DNA from: Conexibacter woesei Iso977N
Lineage (GTDB): Bacteria > Actinomycetota > Thermoleophilia > Solirubrobacterales > Solirubrobacteraceae
Assembly: GCF_000424625.1 (NCBI RefSeq)
Contig: NZ_AUKG01000001.1
Coordinates: 1,302,001-1,366,000 of the forward strand
Direction: 5' to 3'
Length of the DNA stretch: 64,000 nt
The notes beneath the pieces were generated by a model. The model made no database searches, was not told the DNA's origin, and saw only the letters and a program-made list of their open reading frames with translations. Position numbers and translations under genes: made by a program. This document shows positions 15,757 to 22,588 of the stretch, in pieces; position 1 is the first letter of the stretch, and the number at the start of each line of letters is the position of its first letter.

Positions 15757-16041
15757 ATGCCCAGCATCAACAAGTCCGACCTCGCCGGCCTCGTCGCCGA
15801 GCAGGCCGATGTCTCGGTCGCCGAGGCCAAGGCGATCGTCGACGCCACGTTCGAAGTCGTCGCCGCTCGCGTCGCCGCCGGCGACGAGGTGTCGGTCGGT
15901 GGCTTCGGGAAGTTCTCGGTCGCCGAGCGGTCCGCTCGCACCGGTCGCAACCCGCAGACCGGCGAGACCATGCAGATCGCCGCGTCCAAGGCGCCGAAGT
16001 TCAGCGCCGCGTCGGCGTTCAAGACCGCCGTCAAGGGCTAG
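15757..16041 (+). CDS. hup: HU-family DNA-binding protein
   Basis: 94-aa nucleoid protein that bends and compacts DNA as a dimer. The sequence runs through the HU fold: MPSINKSDLAGLVAEQADVS, helix KAIVDATFEVVAARVAAGDEV, then VGGFGKFSVAERSARTGRNPQTGE (the DNA-clasping arm with the invariant RNP) and the C-terminal KAPKFSAASAFKTAVKG. It lacks the long Lys/Ala-rich tail of mycobacterial HupB, so it is a plain HU. The ATG at 15757 has AGAAGGA five to six bases upstream; reading further 5' would enter tRNA-Thr. A bidirectional terminator follows. Confidence 0.95.
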   Translation: MPSINKSDLAGLVAEQADVSVAEAKAIVDATFEVVAARVAAGDEVSVGGFGKFSVAERSARTGRNPQTGETMQIAASKAPKFSAASAFKTAVKG

Positions 16042-16056
16042 TAGAGCCCCGCGACA

Positions 16057-16085
16057 CGCCGGCCGGGCTTCGCCCCCGGCCGGCG
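16057..16085. terminator. bidirectional terminator between HU and SDR genes
   Basis: Perfect 11-bp stem CGCCGGCCGGG (16057-16067 with 16075-16085), 7-nt loop, between convergent genes. Confidence 0.7.
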
Positions 16086-16094
16086 GCGCCGCGC

Positions 16095-16841
16095 CTACTC
16101 CGGCGTCACGTAGGCGCCGGAGAGGCCGCCGTCGACGAGGAAGGTCGTCGACGTCATGAAGGAGGACTCGTCGGAGGCGAGGAAGAGGACGCCGTTGGCG
16201 ATCTCTGACGGCCTGCCGAAGCGGCCCATCGGGACGTGGATCAGCCGGCGTGCGGCGCGGGCCGGGTCCTTGGCGAACAGCTCCTGGAGCAGCGGTGTGT
16301 CGACCGGGCCGGGGCAGAGGGCGTTGACGCGGACGCCGCGGCGGGCGAACTCGACGCCGAGCTCGCGGGTCAGTGCGAGCACGCCGCCCTTGGACGCGGT
16401 GTAGGAGATCTGCGAGGTCGCCGCGCCCATCACCGCGACGAACGACGCGGTGTTGATGACGCTGCCGCCACCGCCGTTCAGCAGGTGCGGGATGCCGTGC
16501 TTGCAGCAGAGGAAGACCGACTTCAGGTTGACGTCCTGCACGCGCTGCCACGCCTCGAACGTCGTCTCCAGCACGCTCGTGTCGTCGTCGGGCGAGATGC
16601 CGGCGTTGTTGAACAGGATGTCGATGCGGCCGTACTGCTCGGCGACCTGGGCGTACATCTGCTCGACCGCGAACTCCTCGGTCACGTCCACGGCGAGCGC
16701 GAGGTCGCCGGGCGCGCCCTCGACCAAGTCGATGCCTACAACTTTCGCGCCCTCGCGCTGGAAGGCCTCCACGGTGGCCGCGCCGATCCCTCCCGCCGCT
16801 CCGGTGACCACGGCGACCTTGCCCTCGAGACGTCCCGGCAT
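16095..16841 (-). CDS. SDR-family NAD(P)-dependent oxidoreductase
   Basis: 248-aa classical short-chain dehydrogenase. The dinucleotide motif TGAAGGIG is at residues 13-20, NNAG follows the DILF strand, and the catalytic triad is S in INTASFVAVMG with YTASK. The C terminus ends in FLVDGGLSGAYV, as in 3-oxoacyl-ACP reductase-like SDRs. It is the second gene of a two-gene unit, starting 3 nt after the aldehyde dehydrogenase stop, which implies joint oxidation of an alcohol to an acid via an aldehyde. The actual substrate is unknown. Confidence 0.9.
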   Translation of the reverse strand: MPGRLEGKVAVVTGAAGGIGAATVEAFQREGAKVVGIDLVEGAPGDLALAVDVTEEFAVEQMYAQVAEQYGRIDILFNNAGISPDDDTSVLETTFEAWQRVQDVNLKSVFLCCKHGIPHLLNGGGGSVINTASFVAVMGAATSQISYTASKGGVLALTRELGVEFARRGVRVNALCPGPVDTPLLQELFAKDPARAARRLIHVPMGRFGRPSEIANGVLFLASDESSFMTSTTFLVDGGLSGAYVTPE

Positions 16842-16844
16842 GCC

Positions 16845-18263
16845 CTACTTCCCTTCCGTGTTGATGTAGATGGTTTTGACCTCGGTGTAGGCGTCGGTCG
16901 CGTGCGGCCCCAGCTCGCGCCCGTACCCGGACTGCTTGAAGCCGCCGAACGGCGTCGTCAGCCGCACCGACGAGTTGGAGTTGATCGACAGGTTGCCGCT
17001 CTCCAGCGCCCGCGCGACGCGCAGGCCCTTCGCGCCGTCGCGCGTCCACACCGAGCCGCTCAGCCCGTAGATGGAGTCGTTGGCCAGCCGGACCGCGTCG
17101 GCCTCGCCGTCGAACGGCACGACGACCGCGACCGGCCCGAAGATCTCCTCGTGGCGCGCCGGGTGGTCGTCGGCGACCGGCCACAGCACGGTCGGCGGGA
17201 ACCAGAAGCCCGGGCCCTCCGGCGCGCGGCCCTGGATCGCGACCTCCGCGCCGTCGCCCACGAACGCGGCGACGCGCTCGCGCTGCTGCGCGCTGATCAA
17301 GGGCCCCATCTCGGTCGTGGGATCCAGCGGATCGCCCACGCGGATCGCCTCCACCGCGCCCTGCAGGTGCGACAGGAACTCGTCGACGACCGAGCGCTCC
17401 ACCAGGATGCGCGAACGCGCGCAGCAGTCCTGACCGGCGTTGTCGAAGACCGCCCACGGCGCGGCCAGCGCGGCGGCTTCCACGTCGGCGTCGGCGAACA
17501 CCACGTTGGCCGACTTGCCGCCCAGCTCCAGCGTCACGCGCTTGATCGTCGCGGCCGCGCGCTGCGCGATCTCGCGCCCCACGGCGGTCGACCCCGTGAA
17601 CGCGATCTTCGCCACGTCCGGGTGCTCGACGAGCCGCCGGCCTGCCTCCCGGCCGGTGCCCACGACGACGTTCACGACGCCCTCGGGCAGCCCCGCGTCC
17701 AGGGCCAGCTCGGCGAAACGCAGCGCGGTCAGCGGCGTCAGCTCGGCCGGCTTCAACACCACCGTGTTGCCCGCCGCCAGCGCCGGCGCCATCTTCCAGC
17801 ACGCGATGTTGAGCGGGAAGTTCCAGGGCGTGATCAGCCCGACGACGCCCAGCGGCGTGCGCTCCGTGAACGCCACACCATCCGCGACCGGGATCGTCTC
17901 GCCGTGCGGCCGCTCGACCGCGCCCGCGAAGTAGCGGAAGACCTCGATCGCCATGCCGATCTCGCCCCGGGCCGACGCCAGCGGCTTGCCCGCGTTGCGC
18001 GCCTCGAGCAGCGCCAGCTCGTCCCACGCGCCCTCCATCGCCTCGACGACGCGCCGCAGCAGCCGCGCGCGATCCGCCGGCGCGACGTCGCGCCACGCCG
18101 GGAACGCGCGCCGCGCGGCGGCGACCGCGACGTCGACCTCGTCCGCACCCGCGCGCGGCACCGACGCCAGGAGCGCCTCGGTCGCGGGCTCCAGGACCGC
18201 CAGCGCGGTGTCCTCCATCAAAGGTGTGCCTTCCGTGCCTTTGGTCATCGCGGGCGGCAGCAT
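16845..18263 (-). CDS. aldehyde dehydrogenase (betaine-aldehyde dehydrogenase-like)
   Basis: 472-aa NAD(P)-dependent aldehyde dehydrogenase. Motifs: TPWNFPLNIACWKMAPALAA, FTGSTAVGREIA, the general base Glu in TLELGGKSANVVF and the catalytic cysteine in NAGQDCCARSRILVE; EIFGPVAVVVPF and the C-terminal GGFKQSGYGRELG are also present. Length matches the family. The double Cys and GGFKQSG region recall the betaine/gamma-aminobutyraldehyde subgroup, but substrate assignment is uncertain. ATG 18263 is the longest start; internal ATGs at 18248 and 18218 are possible. It forms an operon with the SDR and is divergent from a small cupin. Confidence 0.92.
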   Translation of the reverse strand: MLPPAMTKGTEGTPLMEDTALAVLEPATEALLASVPRAGADEVDVAVAAARRAFPAWRDVAPADRARLLRRVVEAMEGAWDELALLEARNAGKPLASARGEIGMAIEVFRYFAGAVERPHGETIPVADGVAFTERTPLGVVGLITPWNFPLNIACWKMAPALAAGNTVVLKPAELTPLTALRFAELALDAGLPEGVVNVVVGTGREAGRRLVEHPDVAKIAFTGSTAVGREIAQRAAATIKRVTLELGGKSANVVFADADVEAAALAAPWAVFDNAGQDCCARSRILVERSVVDEFLSHLQGAVEAIRVGDPLDPTTEMGPLISAQQRERVAAFVGDGAEVAIQGRAPEGPGFWFPPTVLWPVADDHPARHEEIFGPVAVVVPFDGEADAVRLANDSIYGLSGSVWTRDGAKGLRVARALESGNLSINSNSSVRLTTPFGGFKQSGYGRELGPHATDAYTEVKTIYINTEGK

Positions 18264-18288
18264 ATCGATCGATCACGCCCCATCGGCG

Positions 18289-18294
18289 TAGGCT
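18289..18294 (+). promoter_or_regulatory. -10-like TAGGCT, leaderless geometry
   Basis: TAGGCT ends 8 nt before the ATG at 18303, inside the 39-bp gap to the divergent aldehyde dehydrogenase. Confidence 0.4.
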
Positions 18295-18302
18295 CGCCTC
18301 CC

Positions 18303-18623
18303 ATGGAGCACTGGGATCTGCGCACGGTCGACGTCGTCCCGCACCACCCGGTGGTGCTGCACTCACAACGGGGCGAGGCACGGTCGATCCTGATCAACCT
18401 CCCCGCGGGCGAGTCGCTGCAGGACCACCAGGTCCACGAGCGCGCCTACGTGGTCGTCATCGACGGCGAGGTGGAGCTCGGCGGCGTCACCGGCGGCGCG
18501 GGCCTCGCGGCGGTCTTCGACCCCGGCGAGCGCCACGCGGTCCCCGCCTCCAGCGACGCGCGCCTGCTCGTCGTCCTCGCGCCGTGGCCCGGTCCCGGCC
18601 ACCCCGGCGCCAGCGATGCGTGA
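18303..18623 (+). CDS. small cupin protein
   Basis: 106-aa single-domain cupin: LPAGESLQDHQVHERAYVVV forms the first motif (H and E ligand candidates) and VFDPGERHAVPASSDARLLVVLAPWPGPGHPG the second. This size and the closing LAPWPGPGH are typical of short stand-alone cupins in actinobacteria whose role is unknown. It is divergent from the aldehyde dehydrogenase/SDR operon, so it may share the operator region; function not assignable. Confidence 0.75.
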   Translation: MEHWDLRTVDVVPHHPVVLHSQRGEARSILINLPAGESLQDHQVHERAYVVVIDGEVELGGVTGGAGLAAVFDPGERHAVPASSDARLLVVLAPWPGPGHPGASDA

Positions 18624-18657
18624 TCGCTCAGCATCGTAAAAGCGCATCAACCCGCGC

Positions 18658-18671
18658 GAACCCGGCATTGG
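18658..18671 (+). promoter_or_regulatory. candidate operator GAACCCGGCATTGG
   Basis: In the 121-bp gap before the LysR gene at 18745. The same core occurs twice at 28140 and 28161 between the LAL regulators and the oxidoreductase, preceded at 18651 and 28134 by CCGCGCGAA-like sequence. Confidence 0.35.
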
Positions 18672-18744
18672 TCCCGGGCCGCTCGCCCCGGAGGATCGGT
18701 TGCGTCCCCGCATCCCCCGAGACGAGAAGGAACCGCCGACCCCC

Positions 18745-19692
18745 ATGGAGCTCCGACATCTGAAGTACTTCGTCGCCGTAGCCGAGGAGAGGCACTTCCG
18801 CAACGCGGCCGCGCGCCTGCACGTCGCGCAGCCCGCGATCTCCGAGCAGATCCGCAAGCTCGAGCAGGAACTTGGCGTACAACTTCTGACGCGCACCCAC
18901 CGCCGCGTCGAGCTGACCGAGGCCGGCGCGGTCCTCCTGGCCGACGCCAAGCGCGTGCTCAAGCAGACCGAGGCCGCGACCCGCGCCGTGCACCGCGTCC
19001 GCGACGGGATGCTCACGCGCCTGCGGATCGGCTACGCGCCGGACGCGGTCCCCGCCGCGATGCCCCGCGCGCTCGCCCGCCTGCGCACGCTGACCACGCC
19101 CGCGCCGGTCGTCGAGCTCACCACCGGCGGCGCGCGCGAGCTGCTCGCCGACGTCCGCGGCGACCGCCTCGACGCCGCGCTGATCGCGCTTCCCGCGCCG
19201 CTGGCGGGCCTGAAGGCCGTCGAGGTCGCCCACGAGCGCGCGGTCGCCGCGATCCCGGAGGCGCTGATCCCGCGCGGCGGGACCGGCCCGATCACGATCG
19301 ACTGGCTCGCGCGCCACCGCATCGTCGTGACGGCCCGGACGACCAACCCCGCGTTCTACGACGCGGTCATCGGCACGTTCCGCGCGGCCGAGCTGACGCC
19401 GCAGATCATCACCGCCAACGAGCCGTCGCCCGAGCACCTGCTGTTGGAGTCCGTCGCCGGCGCGGGCGTCGCGCTGCTGCCGCAGTCGGCCGCCGAGCGC
19501 ATCGCGGTCCCGGAGATCGCGATCCGCGAGATCGCCGGCCCGGCGCCGTCCTGCACGGTCGCCGTCGCGGTCCGCGACGAGGCGCCCTCGACCGCGCTGA
19601 CCGGCTTCCTGCGCGCGATCGGCGCCGCCGCCCGGACCCAGCGCCGCCGCCAGGACGACGCGGTCGGCGAGCTGGCCGTGGTGGCGTCATAG
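18745..19692 (+). CDS. LysR-family transcriptional regulator
   Basis: 315-aa regulator. N-terminal winged HTH (residues 1-60): MELRHLKYFVAVAEERHFRN, AAARLHVAQPAISEQIRKLEQELG, LLTRTHRRVELTEAG, then a linker helix and a two-lobed effector-binding domain (about 90-300). The start is placed at ATG 18745 because the LysR fold begins there; the 15 codons upstream are not conserved-looking. GAGAAGGA lies upstream. It is followed on the same strand, 58 nt on, by a LAL regulator. Target and effector unknown. Confidence 0.9.
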   Translation: MELRHLKYFVAVAEERHFRNAAARLHVAQPAISEQIRKLEQELGVQLLTRTHRRVELTEAGAVLLADAKRVLKQTEAATRAVHRVRDGMLTRLRIGYAPDAVPAAMPRALARLRTLTTPAPVVELTTGGARELLADVRGDRLDAALIALPAPLAGLKAVEVAHERAVAAIPEALIPRGGTGPITIDWLARHRIVVTARTTNPAFYDAVIGTFRAAELTPQIITANEPSPEHLLLESVAGAGVALLPQSAAERIAVPEIAIREIAGPAPSCTVAVAVRDEAPSTALTGFLRAIGAAARTQRRRQDDAVGELAVVAS

Positions 19693-19720
19693 CGGTTCAC
19701 CTGGTCGTGTGATGCTCGCG

Positions 19721-19751
19721 CGGTGCACCGCTCGTAGGTTGCGGTGCACCG
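19721..19751 (+). promoter_or_regulatory. duplicated palindrome CGGTGCACCG, candidate operator
   Basis: The 10-bp palindrome CGGTGCACCG occurs at 19721-19730 and again at 19742-19751, start-to-start 21 bp (two helical turns). It flanks a -10-like TAGGTT (19733-19740 region), and the second copy touches the GTG start of the LAL gene. This geometry suits cooperative binding of a dimeric repressor or autoregulator. Confidence 0.55.
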
Positions 19752-22588
19752 TGCAGTCCCTCTCCCCACACGGCGCCGCTGCCCCGCTCGTCGGCCGCGA
19801 CGCCGAGCTCTCCCTCCTCCGCGCCGCGCTGGATCATGCGCCGTCCCACGGGAGCGCCCTGGTCCTGCGCGGCGAGGCCGGGATCGGCAAGTCGGTCCTG
19901 CTCGACGCCGCCCGCGCCGCCGCCCACGCCCGCGACCTCACCGTGCTGGCGACCGCGGGCGTCGAGGCCGAGTCCTCGCTGCCCTACGCGGGCCTGCAGC
20001 GGCTGCTGCTCCCGCTGCTCCCGCGCGTGGACGCGCTGCCCGCGCCGCAGCGCTCGGTCCTGCTCGCCGCGCTCGGCGCCGAGGACCAGGAGGGCGGCGA
20101 CCTGTTCCTGGTGGCCCTGGCCGCGCTCGGCCTGCTCGCGCTCGCCGCCGCCGACGGCCCGTTGTTGGTGTTGATCGACGACCTGCACTGGCTCGACGAC
20201 GCCTCGCACGACGTCATGACGTTCATCGCCCGGCGCGTGGACGCCGACCCGATCGTCCTGCTCGCCGCGGTCCGCGACGGTGCGGCCGCGCGCGGCGGCG
20301 ACCTCGGGATCCCCGTACACACCCTCAGCGGTCTGGAAGTCGGTGCGGCCCGCGCGCTGCTCGACGCCCGCGCGCCCGGCCTGCCCGCCGCGGTCCGGCG
20401 GCGGCTCCTGCACGACGCCGCGGGCAACCCCTTGGCCTTGGTCGAGCTGCCCGCGCCCGCGACCGCGCGCGCCGCCGGGATGGCCGCCGACGAGGCGATC
20501 CTCCCGGTCTCCGAGCGCCTGGAGCGGACGTTCGCGCGGCGCGTCGACGAGCTGCCCGCCGAGACCGCCGCCGCGCTGCTGGTCTTCGCCGCCGACGCGG
20601 CCGCGCCGCTGGCCGACGTGCTCACCGCCGCCGACGCGCTGCTCCGCGACGAGGCGCCCGCGGAGCGCCGGGTCGTCACGGTCGCCGCGCTGCAGCCCGC
20701 GATCGACGCGGGCCTCGTCCGGCTGGAGGGCACGACGCTGAGGTTCCGCCACCCGCTCGTGCGCTCGGCGATCTACCAGGCCGCGCCGGTCGCGCGCCGC
20801 CAGGCCGCGCACGCCGCGCTGACCGCGCTGCTCGACGGCCAGCCGGACCGCCGCGCGTGGCACCGCAGCGCTGCGGCGACCGGGCCCGACGAGGCGGTCG
20901 CCGCCGACGTCGAGGCGCTCGCGCAGCGCGCGCTGCGCCGCGGCGCGATCCTGCAGGCCGCGACCGCGCTGGCCCGCGCGGCCGAGCTGAGCGAGGCCGA
21001 CGTCCCACGCGTGCGGCGGATCCTCGCCGCGGCCGAGCTGGCGTTCGAGCTGGGCCGCGCCGAGATGGTCCGGGCGCTCGTCGCCCAGGCCGAGCGGCTG
21101 GCGCTGAGCGACCACGACGAGGCGCGCGTCGCGTGGCTGTCGGAGATCTTCCACGACGGCGCGGGCCACGACCAGGGCGACGCGCCACGCGTCCTGCATC
21201 TTGTCGCACTTGCTCAGCGCGCCGCGCGCGAGGACGACCCCGACCTCGCGCTGCACCTGCTCGGCGGCGCCGCGCTGCGCTGCTGGTGGGGCGGCTCGGT
21301 CCCGGCCGTCCGGCGCAAGGTCGTCGCCGCGGCCGAGGCGGTCGGCGTCGCCGCCGCAGACCCGCGCCGCCTGGCGGCGATCGCGATGGCCGAGCCGCTG
21401 ACGCGCGCCGCCGAGGTGATGGCGGCGATCCGCGCCGCCGTGCCGCTGGTCGCGCGCGACCCGCTGGCCGCGTTCCAGCACGGCACGGCCGCGCACGCGC
21501 TCGGCGACTACGAGGCGTCGCTGCGGCTGCTGGCGGGCGCGTCGGACGGGCTGCGCGAGCAGGGCCGCCTCGGACTGCTGGCCCAGGCGTCGGTGATGCG
21601 CGCGATCGGCGCGATCCAGATGGGCGACTGGGCCGTCGCGAGCACGAGCGCGAGCGAGGGCGTCCGGCTGGCGGCCGAGACCGACCAGCCGATCTGGCGG
21701 TCGGGCGCGACCGGTGCGCTGGCGGCGCTGGCCGGGCTGCGCGGCGAGCGCGCGGAGGCCGAGGCGCTGCACGACGAGGCCGAGCTGATCCTGGGCAGGA
21801 CCGGCTCCGGCGCGGTCCTCGGCTGGCTGCGCGCGGCGCGCGCGCTGACCGCGCTGAGCGCCGGCGAGCACGAGGAGGCCTACGCGATCGTCGCGCGGAT
21901 GTTCGACCCCGACGATGCCAGCTACCACCTGCGCGACCAGTACATGGGCGTCGCGGTGCTCGCCGACGCGGCCGCCGGCTGCGGCCGGCAGGCGGAGGCG
22001 CGCGCGATCGTCGATGGGCTGCGCGACCTGGCGCGGGCGACGCCGGCGGTCGGCGTCCAGATGGGCCTGCGCTACGCGGTGCCGGTCCTGGCCGAGGGCG
22101 AGGTCGAGGCCGAAGCCGCGTTCATGATGGCCTTGGACGAGCCGTGGGCGACGCGCCCGTTCGAGCGCGCGCGGCTGCTGCTCGCGCACGGGATGTGGCT
22201 GCGCCGGCGCCGCCGCCTGGTCGAGTCGCGCGAGCCGCTGCGCGACGCGCGCCACGGCTTCGACGCGTCGCACACCGCGACGTGGGCCGAGCGCGCGCGC
22301 CAGGAGCTGCGCGCCGCGGGCGGCGAGATGGCGCCGCGCACGGTGCCGGCGCGCGACACGCTGTCGCCGCAGGAGCTGGAGATCGCGCAGCTCGCCGCCG
22401 AGGGCCTGAGCAACCGCGAGATCGGGCAGCGGCTCTACCTGTCGCACCGCACGGTCGGATCGCACCTGTACCGCGTGTTCCCGAAGCTCGGGATCACGTC
22501 GCGCACGCAGCTGCCGGGCGTGCTGGAGCGCGCGGCGGTCAGCCGCCGGCCTGCAGCGACCGGGCGACCAGCTCCCGGCGTGAGCTGA
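19751..22588 (+). CDS. LAL-type LuxR regulator with AAA/STAND ATPase (LAL-1)
   Basis: Large ATP-binding regulator of 945 aa. N-terminal P-loop ATPase (about 10-330): Walker A GEAGIGKS at 41-48, Walker B LLVLIDDLHWLD near 138-149, then a long helical TPR-like middle (about 380-860) and a C-terminal LuxR HTH with LSPQELEIAQLAAEGLSN and YLSHRTVGSHLYRVFPKLG. Family knowledge (MalT-like STAND proteins): ATP plus an inducer drives oligomerisation and transcription activation. GTG 19751 is preferred because the conserved LVGRDAEL begins 12 residues later; an ATG at 19709 would add 14 residues. The 3' end overlaps the convergent LAL-2 gene by 50 bp. Confidence 0.88.
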   Translation: MQSLSPHGAAAPLVGRDAELSLLRAALDHAPSHGSALVLRGEAGIGKSVLLDAARAAAHARDLTVLATAGVEAESSLPYAGLQRLLLPLLPRVDALPAPQRSVLLAALGAEDQEGGDLFLVALAALGLLALAAADGPLLVLIDDLHWLDDASHDVMTFIARRVDADPIVLLAAVRDGAAARGGDLGIPVHTLSGLEVGAARALLDARAPGLPAAVRRRLLHDAAGNPLALVELPAPATARAAGMAADEAILPVSERLERTFARRVDELPAETAAALLVFAADAAAPLADVLTAADALLRDEAPAERRVVTVAALQPAIDAGLVRLEGTTLRFRHPLVRSAIYQAAPVARRQAAHAALTALLDGQPDRRAWHRSAAATGPDEAVAADVEALAQRALRRGAILQAATALARAAELSEADVPRVRRILAAAELAFELGRAEMVRALVAQAERLALSDHDEARVAWLSEIFHDGAGHDQGDAPRVLHLVALAQRAAREDDPDLALHLLGGAALRCWWGGSVPAVRRKVVAAAEAVGVAAADPRRLAAIAMAEPLTRAAEVMAAIRAAVPLVARDPLAAFQHGTAAHALGDYEASLRLLAGASDGLREQGRLGLLAQASVMRAIGAIQMGDWAVASTSASEGVRLAAETDQPIWRSGATGALAALAGLRGERAEAEALHDEAELILGRTGSGAVLGWLRAARALTALSAGEHEEAYAIVARMFDPDDASYHLRDQYMGVAVLADAAAGCGRQAEARAIVDGLRDLARATPAVGVQMGLRYAVPVLAEGEVEAEAAFMMALDEPWATRPFERARLLLAHGMWLRRRRRLVESREPLRDARHGFDASHTATWAERARQELRAAGGEMAPRTVPARDTLSPQELEIAQLAAEGLSNREIGQRLYLSHRTVGSHLYRVFPKLGITSRTQLPGVLERAAVSRRPAATGRPAPGVS

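Noticed and set aside
19697-22465. Long open frame on the minus strand opposite LAL-1
   Set aside because: Arg/Gly/Gln-rich translation without domains; an effect of high GC in the antisense frame of a clear ATPase gene.
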